Positions 1 to 8,108 are shown, counted from the stretch's first letter. The stretch: DNA of 39,109 bases from Lachnospiraceae bacterium UBA5895 (GCA_002431915.1 DJEP01000057.1:28467-67575); one strand, 5' to 3'. The notes: a model not told the origin generated them from the sequence alone. A program made the numbers and translations.

Positions 1-626
1 TCCCATGCAGTGTTGGCATCGTCACCCTTCTTGATGAAGTCGGTCATCTTGCCGAGGTTAACGAACTGGTAACCGATGATCTGATCATCCTTGTCCAGAG
101 CGATACCGGTTACATAACCTTCTGCCATCTCCAGATAACGGGGACCCTTCTTCAGAGTACCGTACATAGTACCAACCTGGCTTCTTAAGCCCTTACCGAG
201 ATCTTCCAGGCCTGCGCCGATGGGCAGACCTTCCTCAGAGAATGCACTCTGGGTACGACCGTATACGATCTGTAAGAACAGTTCTCTCATAGCGGTATTG
301 ATTGCATCACATACAAGGTCAGTATTTAAAGCTTCCATAACGGTCAGACCGGGCAGAATCTCAGCAGCCATAGCTGCGGAGTGAGTCATACCGGAACATC
401 CAACGGTCTCTACCAGAGCCTCCTGGATGATACCTTCCTTAACGTTCAGGGTCAGCTTACATGCACCCTGCTGAGGTGCACACCAGCCCACACCGTGAGT
501 CAGACCGGAAATATCCTTAACTTCTTTTGCCTGCACCCATTTTGCCTCTTCGGGAATGGGAGCACAACCATGATGTACGCCCTGTGCAACGGGACACATT
601 TCTTCAACTTCTTTTGAATAAATCAT
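1..626 (-). CDS. NifU-like iron-sulfur cluster assembly scaffold protein (3' end beyond the window)
   Basis: This is an open frame from ATG 624-626 to the left edge, giving 208 residues without a stop. The SD AAAGGAG (634-640) sits at a good distance. The protein resembles the NifU N-terminal/IscU scaffold family that holds nascent Fe-S clusters in the cytosol. The core cysteine is C77, in the stretch VGCSGMTHSAAM. Further cysteines are C11, C21, C49, C56 and C106. It is longer than a standard IscU of about 130 residues, with an extra N-terminal segment of about 45 residues and a C-terminal extension. From memory, this long clostridial form is usually followed by a gene for a GGGtGRT-family protein, which would lie off the left end. 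Codon choice (GGT, AAG, CTG, GTT) suggests high expression. The family is fairly sure; the specific clients are unknown. Confidence 0.8.
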   Translation of the reverse strand, partial: MIYSKEVEEMCPVAQGVHHGCAPIPEEAKWVQAKEVKDISGLTHGVGWCAPQQGACKLTLNVKEGIIQEALVETVGCSGMTHSAAMAAEILPGLTVMEALNTDLVCDAINTAMRELFLQIVYGRTQSAFSEEGLPIGAGLEDLGKGLRSQVGTMYGTLKKGPRYLEMAEGYVTGIALDKDDQIIGYQFVNLGKMTDFIKKGDDANTAW

Positions 627-662
627 GTGAAATCTCCTTTCAATATGTACTTATAATACTAT

Positions 663-678
663 TGATAAAATAATATCA
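663..678 (-). promoter_or_regulatory. Candidate extended -10 promoter and overlapping dyad for the Fe-S scaffold gene
   Basis: On the minus strand the extended -10 element TGATATTAT (TGn plus TATTAT) lies at 670-678. No good -35 hexamer sits 17-18 bp upstream, as is tolerated by extended -10 promoters. The element falls inside the inverted repeat TGATA-N6-TATCA (663-678), so a repressor bound there would cover the -10. The leader would be about 37 nt. A second TATTAT at 653-658 is an alternative -10 with a poor -35. The regulator cannot be named from sequence. Confidence 0.35.
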
Positions 679-755
679 TAATGGTCGTGTTCATTCTCTC
701 ATATTTCCTTTAAAAAATCTAGGGGTTTTGACAATTTTTTTCAATAGTTTGTATG

Positions 756-799
756 AAAAAACACCATATCCCCCGACAGGCTGTACGGGAAATACGGTG
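756..799 (-). terminator. Rho-independent terminator of ppa
   Basis: Read on the minus strand, a 14-bp stem pairs 786-799 with 762-775 (CACCGTATTTCCCG against CGGGGGATATGGTG, three G-U pairs). The loop is 10 nt, followed by six Ts (756-761). It lies 34 bp after the ppa stop and separates ppa from the scaffold gene. Confidence 0.85.
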
Positions 800-832
800 C
801 TTTGTGATTGTTGAAAATCAATTATCAACAGT

Positions 833-1384
833 TTACCAGCTCTTGATAAACGTATCGATGTAGTTGTCCAGACATTTCTTGATGACTTCGATGGCTTCTT
901 CTCTGTTGCCCTTTTCATTGACTGCGGTGGTCTTGTTCTCCAGCGCCTTATATACGGTGAAGAAATGCTCCATTTCGTCTACCACATGTCCCGGCAGCTC
1001 GGAAATATCGTGATAGCAGTTATAATTGGGATCATTGAAAGGAACCGCAATGATCTTCTCATCGTTTTTACCGTTGTCCAGCATGGAGATCACACCGATG
1101 GGGTAGGCTCTTACCAGTGTCATGGGCTGTACGGGCTCGGAGCACAGTAACAATACGTCTAACGGGTCTCCGTCATCGCCGTAGGTTCTTGGAATGAATC
1201 CGTAGTTGGCGGGATAATGGGTGGAGGTATGCAGGATACGATCCAGGATCAGAAGACCGGTCTCCTTGTCAAGTTCATACTTATTCTTGCTGCCCTTGGA
1301 GATCTCGATGACACAGACAAAATCTGTGGGGGTGACTCTCTTGGTGCTCATAGTGTGCCAGATGCTTCCGTTTACTTCTTTCAT
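833..1384 (-). CDS. ppa: Inorganic pyrophosphatase, family I (soluble)
   Basis: This 183-residue cytosolic enzyme hydrolyses pyrophosphate to two phosphates, pulling biosynthetic and polymerisation reactions forward. The family I signature is plain: the acidic metal-binding motif DGDPLDV (residues 71-77) follows YPANYGFIPRTYGD (57-70), with further conserved positions around FNDPNY (116-121). Length is normal for bacterial family I enzymes. The start is the ATG at 1384, preceded by the SD AGAGGAGAG about 7 nt upstream; an internal Met at residue 12 is possible but lacks as good an SD. proA ends 45 bp upstream with no terminator between them, so ppa may be read as the last gene of the proB unit. 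A strong terminator follows. Confidence 0.95.
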   Translation of the reverse strand: MKEVNGSIWHTMSTKRVTPTDFVCVIEISKGSKNKYELDKETGLLILDRILHTSTHYPANYGFIPRTYGDDGDPLDVLLLCSEPVQPMTLVRAYPIGVISMLDNGKNDEKIIAVPFNDPNYNCYHDISELPGHVVDEMEHFFTVYKALENKTTAVNEKGNREEAIEVIKKCLDNYIDTFIKSW

Positions 1385-1415
1385 AATTTCTCTCCTCTTA
1401 CTCTATCGTTATTTC

Positions 1416-1448
1416 CGGTCAGTCTGTATTTATCCGCGGATCTGACCG
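1416..1448 (-). repeat. Hairpin across the proA stop codon
   Basis: On the minus strand CGGTCAG (1442-1448) can pair with CTGACCG (1416-1422). The intervening loop contains the perfect palindrome ATCCGCGGAT (1432-1441). The structure spans the proA stop and lies just upstream of the ppa SD. No T-run follows, so it is not a standard terminator; an mRNA stability or processing element is possible. Confidence 0.35.
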
Positions 1449-2677
1449 CTTCCGTGGATCTTATATTTATAGGAGGTCAGCTCCTTTAATCCCATGGGAC
1501 CTCTGGCATGCAGCTTCTGGGTACTGATGCCGATCTCTGCACCGAAGCCGAACTCAAAACCATCCGTAAAACGGGTGGAGGCGTTGACATAGACGCAGGC
1601 TGCATCCACTTCATTTAAGAACTCTTCCGCGGTCTCCGCATTTTCCGTCACGATACATTCGGAATGTTTTGTATTATAGCGGTTGATATGGGCAATTGCC
1701 TCTTCTACGCTGTCCACGGTCTTGATGGACAGGATATAATCCAGATATTCCGTGCCGTAATCCGCTTCCGTAGCGGGAATACAGTCCGTAAGGATCTCTC
1801 TGGTACTTTCGTCTCCGCGAAGTTCCACATTTTTTGTCTTCAGCGTCTCTGCCATCTTCGGCAGGAACCGGTCACGAATCCCGCGGTGTACCACCAAAGA
1901 TTCGCAGGCATTGCAGACACCGATCCGCTGGGTCTTGGCGTTCATCAGGATCTTCACCGCCATATCCACATCTGCGTCCTTGTCCACGTAGACGTGACAG
2001 TTGCCGGTTCCGGTCTCGATCACAGGAATCGTACTGTTCTCCACCACGCTGCGGATCAGTCCCGCACCGCCTCTGGGGATCAGCACATCCACGTATTCCT
2101 TCATCTTCATGAACTGTGCAGTGACCGCCCGGTCTGTATCCTCAATTAACTGTACGGCTGTCCGGGGCATCCCACAGGCTTCCAGTGCATCCTGCAATAC
2201 TTTTACGATAGCGGTATTGGAATGGATAGCATCACTGCCTCCCTTTAAGATCACGGCATTTCCCGTCTTAAAGCACAATCCGAAAGCATCCGCCGTCACA
2301 TTGGGGCGTGCTTCATAGATAATGCCGATGACGCCTAGCGGAACTCTGACCTTGTCGATCTTCAGTCCGTTGGGACGCTCGAAATGCTCCATGGTCTCAC
2401 CGATGCAGTCTGGGAGCGCCGCAATCTGCATAAGTCCCTCCGCAATCTGTGCGATCCGGTCACCGGTAAGTTTTAAACGATCCAAAAGTCCCGGATTCAT
2501 TCCGTTCTTCCTGCCGTTTTCCAGATCAAGCGCATTGGCGGACAGGATCTCTTCCTGTCTGTCACACAGATACTTTTCCGCTGTCTGTAATGCTTTATTT
2601 TTCTCTTCGGTTGTCAGCTTCTGCAATACGTATTTGGCATCGCAGGCATTTTTCCCCAGTTCTAAAAGTTCCGCCAT
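1430..2677 (-). CDS. proA: Glutamate-5-semialdehyde dehydrogenase (gamma-glutamyl phosphate reductase)
   Basis: This enzyme carries out the second step of proline synthesis, the NADPH-dependent reduction of gamma-glutamyl phosphate to glutamate-5-semialdehyde. The 415 residues match the usual family length. The aldehyde-dehydrogenase-fold catalytic cysteine lies in GVCNACESLVV in the middle of the protein. Other conserved stretches are GVIGIIYEARPNVTADA, the DVLIPRGGAGLI region and, near the end, FGFGAEIGISTQKLHARGPMGL. The ATG start has an AAAGGCGGG SD 4 nt upstream. It is the last gene of proB-DUF896-5-FCL-proA, with a 27-bp gap to 5-FCL. The proteins of the pathway's first two steps are therefore co-transcribed, though separated by two unrelated genes. 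Confidence 0.96.
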   Translation of the reverse strand: MAELLELGKNACDAKYVLQKLTTEEKNKALQTAEKYLCDRQEEILSANALDLENGRKNGMNPGLLDRLKLTGDRIAQIAEGLMQIAALPDCIGETMEHFERPNGLKIDKVRVPLGVIGIIYEARPNVTADAFGLCFKTGNAVILKGGSDAIHSNTAIVKVLQDALEACGMPRTAVQLIEDTDRAVTAQFMKMKEYVDVLIPRGGAGLIRSVVENSTIPVIETGTGNCHVYVDKDADVDMAVKILMNAKTQRIGVCNACESLVVHRGIRDRFLPKMAETLKTKNVELRGDESTREILTDCIPATEADYGTEYLDYILSIKTVDSVEEAIAHINRYNTKHSECIVTENAETAEEFLNEVDAACVYVNASTRFTDGFEFGFGAEIGISTQKLHARGPMGLKELTSYKYKIHGSGQIRG

Positions 2678-2704
2678 TTTTCCCGCCTTTCCAAAACAAT
2701 GCTT

Positions 2705-3268
2705 TTATACCAAAATCACCTGATAAGGCTTTACATCCGTCTCTTCCACCGGTACCTCTTCTGCCTGCTGGCAGCGAAATCCCACAGCAATGCTGCGCAG
2801 CCGTAAGGCTTCTTTGTCTGCCAGATACCGGTCATAAAATCCGCCGCCGTAGCCCAGCCGGTTACCTAAGGGATCAAATACACTTCCCGGCATAAGGAAA
2901 AGGCTTCTTGCCGCGTTTTCCGGAGTGAACATATAGCTTTCCGTATTTCCTTCCGGTTCGCGGATTCCCTTATAGCCTTCCTTCAGTTCCTCCAGGGAAT
3001 GAATTCGATAAAACTTCATTTCCCATCCTTCCACTTTTGGAACATAGACCGCTTTTCCATCCTGCAGGGCATTTTCTAAAATCTCCGTAGTGCAGATCTC
3101 GCTTCCGTAATTGACAAAGCCAAGGATCCTGTCGGAGAGATAATACCACTGATGTCCCAGGATCCGCTCGGTAATGAGGAACTTTCCTCTCTCACGTTCA
3201 TCTTCTGTCAGGGCGTCCCTGCGGGATAATATTTCCTTACGAAGTAACTTTTTCTCTTCTCTTATCAT
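2705..3268 (-). CDS. 5-formyltetrahydrofolate cyclo-ligase
   Basis: This enzyme converts 5-formyl-THF plus ATP to 5,10-methenyl-THF, returning stored or inhibitory folate to the one-carbon pool. The 187 residues are the normal length. The diagnostic C-terminal signature is present: LMPGSVFDPLGNRLGYGGG followed by FYDRYL, containing the ATP/Mg-binding glycine-rich loop. The N-terminus is the usual basic helix (EKKLLRKEILSRRDAL). The stop of the DUF896 gene lies one base upstream (TAAAATG junction). No good SD is visible, so translation is probably coupled to the upstream gene. fhs and folD elsewhere in this window use the product. Confidence 0.93.
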   Translation of the reverse strand: MIREEKKLLRKEILSRRDALTEDERERGKFLITERILGHQWYYLSDRILGFVNYGSEICTTEILENALQDGKAVYVPKVEGWEMKFYRIHSLEELKEGYKGIREPEGNTESYMFTPENAARSLFLMPGSVFDPLGNRLGYGGGFYDRYLADKEALRLRSIAVGFRCQQAEEVPVEETDVKPYQVILV

Positions 3269-3269
3269 T

Positions 3270-3491
3270 TTACTTTTTGTTCTTTTTATAAGACGGTTTT
3301 AATTTTTCAACAGAACCGTCCGGTCTCTCGATCTCAATGCTGTCCAGCTGCGCTTTCATGTTACACTTGATACTGTCTACATATTCCTGTCGCAATATGG
3401 ACTGTTCCAGCTTTTCCTCGTCTGTCAGTCCTTCGCTTTGGGATTTATGATAAAGTTCGTTAATGCGCTTTATTCTTTCATCCATATTCAT
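3270..3491 (-). CDS. DUF896 (YnzC/YneF-type) small protein
   Basis: This is a 73-residue, charged, mostly helical protein. The N-terminal helical hairpin (ERIKRINELYHKSQ, then LTDEEKLEQSILRQEYVDSIK) is characteristic of DUF896, whose best-known relative is B. subtilis YnzC. The C-terminus is basic (PSYKKNKK). The start is ATG at 3491 with the SD AGAGGAA. It lies between proB (30 bp upstream) and 5-FCL (1 bp downstream). The molecular role of the family is not established and the operon position does not reveal it. Confidence 0.88.
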   Translation of the reverse strand: MNMDERIKRINELYHKSQSEGLTDEEKLEQSILRQEYVDSIKCNMKAQLDSIEIERPDGSVEKLKPSYKKNKK

Positions 3492-3521
3492 AGTGTGTTC
3501 CTCTTTTCGTGTGACTTTGCA

Positions 3522-4394
3522 TCACTTATTTTTATGTAGATTCTCTACAAAGCCCGGCAGGTCAAAGGCTTCGTCCTTGTGTGCCACGAACAGGGTACCT
3601 TCGTTCTCCCCATCTAGCAGCCGGTGCAATACGCCGATATCCTTACTATTGGCAATAATCATATCCACATCGGAACTGGTGGCAATTTTAGCCGCGATCA
3701 TTTTGGTATTCATACCGCCGGTACCTACATTGCTGCCGGTGGAAGCCTTGCCCATATTCATGAATTCATCCGTAAGTTCATCCACCTGCTCGATGAACTT
3801 TGCCTCCGGGTTCTGTCTGGGATCATCGGTGTAGAGACCGTCGATATCCGACAGAAGGATCAACAGATCCGCATCGATCAGTGCCGCTACGATAGCGGAC
3901 AGGGTATCGTTGTCACCGATCTCGATCTCGTAGGTCGCTACGGTATCATTTTCATTAACGACCGGAATCGCACCCATTTTCAACAGCTGGGTAAAGGTAT
4001 TGTGGGCATTGTAACGGTTCAGATTGTCCACGATGGTATTTTTCGTCATCAGGATCTGTGCTGCCACCTGATTGTATTCCGCGAACAGCTTCTGATAGGT
4101 CATCATCAGTCTCGCCTGACCGATGGCGGAGCATGCCTGTTTCACTGCCATGGCTTCTGCCTGGGTCTGCCCTTCGATGGTTTTTAAATTGACTGCCTTT
4201 TTACCGACTGCGATGGCACCGGAAGTCACCAGTACAACTTCCTTCCCCTGGTTGCTGATATCGCAGAGTTCTCTGACTAACTTCTCCAGACGGATGTAAT
4301 CCAGATCTCCTGTCTCGGCATGCTGCAAAGAAGAAGAACCGATTTTAATAACGATTCTTTTCTTGTTCTTAATCTGTTCCCTTATGTTATTCAC
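3522..4394 (-). CDS. proB: Glutamate 5-kinase (short form, no PUA domain)
   Basis: This kinase phosphorylates the gamma-carboxyl of glutamate, the committed step of proline synthesis, and is normally feedback-inhibited by proline. The amino-acid-kinase fold is evident from IVIKIGSSSL near the N-terminus, the VLVTSGAIAVG loop, VNENDTVA and FGDNDTLSA-like IGDNDTLSAIVAALIDADLLILLSDIDGLYTDDPR, and TGGMNTKMIAAKIA. The 290 residues end soon after the kinase domain, so the C-terminal PUA domain of the long (E. coli-type) enzyme is absent. Translation starts at GTG (4392-4394) with the SD AAAGG 8 nt upstream. It is the first gene of its unit behind the promoter at 4434-4462. Confidence 0.95.
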   Translation of the reverse strand: MNNIREQIKNKKRIVIKIGSSSLQHAETGDLDYIRLEKLVRELCDISNQGKEVVLVTSGAIAVGKKAVNLKTIEGQTQAEAMAVKQACSAIGQARLMMTYQKLFAEYNQVAAQILMTKNTIVDNLNRYNAHNTFTQLLKMGAIPVVNENDTVATYEIEIGDNDTLSAIVAALIDADLLILLSDIDGLYTDDPRQNPEAKFIEQVDELTDEFMNMGKASTGSNVGTGGMNTKMIAAKIATSSDVDMIIANSKDIGVLHRLLDGENEGTLFVAHKDEAFDLPGFVENLHKNK

Positions 4395-4433
4395 GTTGAT
4401 TGCCTTTCTGCATACAAACTATGGATTATCTGC

Positions 4434-4462
4434 ATAATATACTATTTTGTCCCATACGTCAA
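4434..4462 (-). promoter_or_regulatory. Sigma-A promoter of the proB operon
   Basis: On the minus strand the -35 is TTGACG (4457-4462), the spacer is 17 bp and the -10 is TATTAT (4434-4439). This predicts a start near 4427 and a leader of about 33 nt, too short for a T-box or riboswitch. The -35 hexamer contains the TGA stop codon of the upstream flavoprotein gene, so the two genes have no spare intergenic DNA. Confidence 0.8.
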
Positions 4463-6099
4463 CGCTGTAACGGAGCAAACTGTGATGCGATCTGTTCCGC
4501 CACTCGTATACCATCCATCGCCGCAGAGGTGATTCCTCCGGCATATCCCGCGCCTTCCCCGCAGGGATAACACCCACGGATCTCGGACTGTAAATTTTCA
4601 TCGCGCTCGATGCGCACCGGGGAAGAAGTCCGGCTCTCCACTCCCGTCAGGATCGCTGCCGGAGAGGCAAAACCGTGGATCTGCCTGTCAAAGCTGTCCA
4701 TTCCCTCCACGAATGCCTGATTGCACTCCCCGGGAAGGAGCCCCGTAAGATCCGCCCATGCAAATTCTCCCTTACACTGCGGTTCCAGGCTGTCCCACAA
4801 GCCATCTTCCGGTCTGTTCTGTATCTCCCGGGGTTCTCCGGTAACCTTCTCTCTGAAGTCTCCGTACCTTTGTACCGGAAGTTTTCCGTCACACAGTTCA
4901 TAGGCTCTCTGCTCCAGTCTGCGCTGGAATTCGATTCCCGCTAACGGGTGTTCGGAGCCGTAATCGGCAGGAGTCACCGCAACGATAATGGCACTGTTGG
5001 CGTTCTTCCCGTCACGACCGCTGTAGCTCATACCATTGACCGCCAGGTGCCCCGGTTCCGAGGATGCATTGACCACATAGCCTCCGGGACACATACAGAA
5101 GGAGTAAACACCTCTGCCGGTACTGGTCTTCGCCGTTACTTTATAGGCAGCAGCCCCCAGCCCCTTCACATGTTCTGCGCCGTACTGGCTTACATTAATC
5201 AGACTTTGGGGATGTTCCACGCGGAATCCTACCGCAAAAGGTTTCGCCGTCATGGGGAAATTTTCCTCATATAACATGGAAAAAGTATCTCTGGCGCTGT
5301 GTCCCGGAGCCAGTACTACCTGCTCGCAGGGAATCTCTTCCCTGCCGTTTACGACGACTCCGGTGACCTGCCCCTTCGATGTAAGGATTTCTGTCACCTG
5401 ACTCTGAAAACGGACTTTCCCACCCAGTCGCAGGATCTCTTCCCGCATGCTTTTTACAACTCTGCTTAAGACATCCGTACCGATATGAGGCTTTGCCTGG
5501 TAAACAATCGCCGGATCGGCACCATGACTAACAAAGGTTTTCAGCACTTCCGTATTTCTGCCGTACTTATCCTTTACCAGTGTATTTAATTTACCATCGG
5601 AAAAAGTTCCGGCGCCGCCTTCCCCGAACTGCACATTGGAATCCGGTTTTAACCTTCCCGTCTTCCAGAACGCTTCCACATCCGTCTGTCTGGTATCCAC
5701 GTCCTCGCCGCGCTCTAAAATCACCGGTGCATAGCCGTGCTGTGCCAGATAATAGGCACAGAATAATCCCGCCGGTCCCATACCGATGATCACCGTAGGA
5801 TGTTTCTGCATCTGCGTGCCGCCTTCCGGGAAATGGTACTCTGTCATTTCCATCAGCTGTACATTTGCCTTCCCCAGTCGGCGAACCGCATCCTTATATA
5901 CTTTTTCCTCTCTCTTCACCGTCACATTTACGCTATAGCTGTAGAAAAGCTCCGGTTTTTTTCTGGCATCCAGAGACTGCCTTACGATCTCTATGGCAAG
6001 AATCTCAGCCTCCGTGATCCGCAAGATCTGTGCCGTCTTACTCATAAGCTGAGCTTCGGTATGATTCACCGGAAGCTTCAGCTGGTTCAGTCTGATCAT
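4459..6099 (-). CDS. COG2509-type FAD-dependent dehydrogenase
   Basis: This is a predicted 546-residue cytosolic flavoprotein of the uncharacterised family with FixC/geranylgeranyl-reductase-like FAD domains. After an N-terminal alpha/beta domain of about 90 residues (MIRLNQLKLPVNHTEAQL...) comes the dinucleotide loop VIIGMGPAGLFCAYYLA with the acidic end of strand two (VILERGEDVDTR). The family-specific NVQFGEGGAGTFSDGKLNT and, near the C-terminus, YPCGEGAGYAGGITSAAMDG follow. The frame is open for a further 42 codons upstream, but those overlap the preceding gene. The ATG at 6099 has the SD AGGAG (6110-6114) and matches the usual family N-terminus. The substrate is unknown. It is paired with the flavoprotein just upstream. 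Confidence 0.88.
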   Translation of the reverse strand: MIRLNQLKLPVNHTEAQLMSKTAQILRITEAEILAIEIVRQSLDARKKPELFYSYSVNVTVKREEKVYKDAVRRLGKANVQLMEMTEYHFPEGGTQMQKHPTVIIGMGPAGLFCAYYLAQHGYAPVILERGEDVDTRQTDVEAFWKTGRLKPDSNVQFGEGGAGTFSDGKLNTLVKDKYGRNTEVLKTFVSHGADPAIVYQAKPHIGTDVLSRVVKSMREEILRLGGKVRFQSQVTEILTSKGQVTGVVVNGREEIPCEQVVLAPGHSARDTFSMLYEENFPMTAKPFAVGFRVEHPQSLINVSQYGAEHVKGLGAAAYKVTAKTSTGRGVYSFCMCPGGYVVNASSEPGHLAVNGMSYSGRDGKNANSAIIVAVTPADYGSEHPLAGIEFQRRLEQRAYELCDGKLPVQRYGDFREKVTGEPREIQNRPEDGLWDSLEPQCKGEFAWADLTGLLPGECNQAFVEGMDSFDRQIHGFASPAAILTGVESRTSSPVRIERDENLQSEIRGCYPCGEGAGYAGGITSAAMDGIRVAEQIASQFAPLQR

Positions 6100-6115
6100 A
6101 ATCCTTCTACTCCTG

Positions 6116-7348
6116 TTATTGTGCTGCGTGATATCCCGCCAGATATCCGCTGCTCCATGCCCATTGCAGATTGTATCCTCCGCATCTGCCGTCCACGTCC
6201 AAAATCTCTCCCGCAAAATAAACACCGGGACAGTGCATGGATTCCATCGTCTCTTTTACTTCCGTTACCGCAACTCCGCCTGCAGACACCTGTGCATTCT
6301 CGTAGGGATTGCTCTCTGTAATATGCAGTCTGAAATTCCGACAGAGAGCGTAGAAATTGCGGATTTTCTCTTCCGGGATCTCCCGCATGGGCGTTGCCAG
6401 ACGGATCCCCGCCAGTTTCAGCAGTGTCGAAGTCAGTTTTTTATGTAAGATACCGGTAAAAAATTCCTCCGCAGTCCGGTCTCCCTGGAGAAGCTTGCGG
6501 CTCTCCTGTAATTTACAATATTCTTCTTCGGACAGTTCCAGCAGGAAATCTATCTGTGCCACACATTCTCTACGTTCTCTGAGCCGGTAGTTCACACTGC
6601 GGCTTAACTGGAATACCGGAATGCCGGAGATACCATAATCCGTCAGCTGCAATTCTCCCCGCTCCCTGCAGATCTCCTCACTGCCGCACAGAATCCGGAT
6701 CTCGCTGTCCGCCCGAACCCCCGCGATGCCTTTTAACAGATCCGTCTCCTGACAACGCAGCTGCACCAGTGCCGGAACCGCAGGAATACAGGTATGTCCC
6801 AGTTTCTTTGCGATCTTAAAGCCACTGCCGTCCGATCCGGTGGCAGGAGCCGCTTTTCCTCCGCAGGTCACAATCACCGCATCGAACTGCCACTCCTTTT
6901 CCCCGTCAGTGACAAGCAGCATCCCTGAATCCATCCGTTCCACTTTAGTAATCTTGCACGCAAACACTGTCTCCACGCCGAGAGCTTGCAATTCATACCG
7001 CAGCACATCCAGTACCGCAGCCGCCTGTTCGCAGACCGGATAGAGATATCCGTTTTTTTCTTTTACCATCAGTCCGATGCTCTGGAAGAACCGGATCGTA
7101 TCTTCTGTGTCAAAACGTTCCAGTGCCTTTTCAATCCACTGCAAATCTGTGCCGTGATAACATTCCACAGAAAGCGCCCGGTTGCTCAGATTGCATTTCC
7201 CGTTTCCTGTCTGCAATATTTTCTTCCCTACACGGTCATTGCGCTCGAAGATCGTCACCTTAGTGCCTTCTCTTGCCGCAGTTATGGCTGCCATCATACC
7301 GGCAGCTCCGCCGCCGATCACACCTATCTGTTTCTTCATCTGTTTCAC
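6116..7348 (-). CDS. BaiN/HI0933-family NAD(P)/FAD-dependent oxidoreductase
   Basis: This 410-residue flavoprotein has an N-terminal FAD loop (GVIGGGAAGMMAAITAAREG, acidic FERNDRVG) and the family hallmark GKKILQTGNGKCNLSN. A second signature (VTCGGKAAPATGSDGSG) precedes the C-terminal AGEILDVDGRCGGYNLQWAWSSGYLAG. Members include BaiN, proposed in bile-acid 7-dehydroxylation, but most have no known substrate and bile-acid work should not be assumed here. The start is ATG at 7348 with AAAGGTG upstream; a second Met at residue 4 is possible. The stop is 16 bp from the next flavoprotein's ATG, so the two are probably co-translated. It follows the BofC-like gene by 6 bp. Confidence 0.9.
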   Translation of the reverse strand: MKQMKKQIGVIGGGAAGMMAAITAAREGTKVTIFERNDRVGKKILQTGNGKCNLSNRALSVECYHGTDLQWIEKALERFDTEDTIRFFQSIGLMVKEKNGYLYPVCEQAAAVLDVLRYELQALGVETVFACKITKVERMDSGMLLVTDGEKEWQFDAVIVTCGGKAAPATGSDGSGFKIAKKLGHTCIPAVPALVQLRCQETDLLKGIAGVRADSEIRILCGSEEICRERGELQLTDYGISGIPVFQLSRSVNYRLRERRECVAQIDFLLELSEEEYCKLQESRKLLQGDRTAEEFFTGILHKKLTSTLLKLAGIRLATPMREIPEEKIRNFYALCRNFRLHITESNPYENAQVSAGGVAVTEVKETMESMHCPGVYFAGEILDVDGRCGGYNLQWAWSSGYLAGYHAAQ

Positions 7349-7354
7349 CTTTGT

Positions 7355-8011
7355 TTAAGAGGAATAAGTCTCCAAAAAATCATACAGTGTCTCTTCATCC
7401 GGGACGAACAGCATGTCCATGATCTGCAGCTGCAAAGCCTCCGGCAGATCCCCCAGTGCAATTCCCGTATTGATATATACCGTGGTTCGGTCCTCTAAAT
7501 ATACCACCACTTCATGATCCGTCACCGCCAGATAAAAGCTTTCACTGGGCTGGACATAGCGGTAATCCATACGAATCACGACCCGTTCTCTGGAAAAAGA
7601 CAATACCTCCAGACCCACAAATCCACGTTCGATCTCCGAAAGCGGCGGATGCTCAGCATACAGATCCATGGTTTCCAAAAAGCTCTCACGATCCATGCCG
7701 ATGTATTTGTGCGGGATCTTCCAGGAGGTCTCAACGCTTGTCCCCCGGAGAATATCGGTCTCTTCCAGCACATATTCCGTATCCGCACACAGTGTCTCCC
7801 CGGAAGAAGCCACAGCCACACTTAAGCGGGAGACTCCCTCTTCGTCTGTCGCCGTCTCCTCCGAGGTATACGGCGGTTTGGCTGTATCATTCATATTATA
7901 CCAAAGTCCCGGATAGAAAAAATGAATTCCCCAGACGCCGAGATATATTCCCAGTCCCAGGAAAAAGACCGGAACTACAAAAAAGTAACTGATACGTTTT
8001 ACAAATTTCAT
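7355..8011 (-). CDS. Single-pass membrane protein with BofC-like C-terminal region
   Basis: This 218-residue protein has one N-terminal membrane segment (about residues 8-32, hydrophobic after KFVKR) and a large outer domain. The C-terminus, FYLAVTDHEVVVYLEDRTTV followed by LGDLPEALQLQ and ending LYDFLETYSS, resembles the BofC C-terminal domain. BofC is an intermembrane-space protein of sporulating Bacillus that restrains SpoIVB in sigma-K checkpoint control. The resemblance is judged by eye from the spacing of these motifs and is not certain. The start is ATG at 8011 with GTGAGG as SD. It is the first of three closely spaced genes with the two flavoproteins, an association I cannot explain functionally. 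Confidence 0.6.
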   Translation of the reverse strand: MKFVKRISYFFVVPVFFLGLGIYLGVWGIHFFYPGLWYNMNDTAKPPYTSEETATDEEGVSRLSVAVASSGETLCADTEYVLEETDILRGTSVETSWKIPHKYIGMDRESFLETMDLYAEHPPLSEIERGFVGLEVLSFSRERVVIRMDYRYVQPSESFYLAVTDHEVVVYLEDRTTVYINTGIALGDLPEALQLQIMDMLFVPDEETLYDFLETYSS

Positions 8012-8108
8012 ACTGCCTCACATCCATGGTGTCAATGTTTCCTTCTTTGTATCAGTATCAGTTATTTTTTGGAAAATATACATCCTGACGCCCCGTTTGG
8101 GGAATGTC

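Noticed and set aside
728..757. Plus-strand TTGACA-N18-TATGAA resembling a promoter
   Set aside because: It points into the 3' end of the minus-strand ppa with no plus-strand gene following, and the -10 is weak. Likely chance in AT-rich DNA.
3624..4187. Long plus-strand open frame opposite proB
   Set aside because: It is antisense to an intact enzyme gene, has no SD or recognisable domain, and is a codon-bias shadow; the same applies to the other antisense frames.
6100..6225. A 42-codon N-terminal extension of the COG2509-type flavoprotein
   Set aside because: It overlaps the 3' end of the preceding gene by 110 bp and has no SD, whereas ATG 6099 has one and matches family N-termini.
8012..8108. 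CCCC-AAAC-GGGG hairpin after the flippase gene
   Set aside because: The 4-bp stem lacks a T-run; no promoter or terminator can be supported in this gap.
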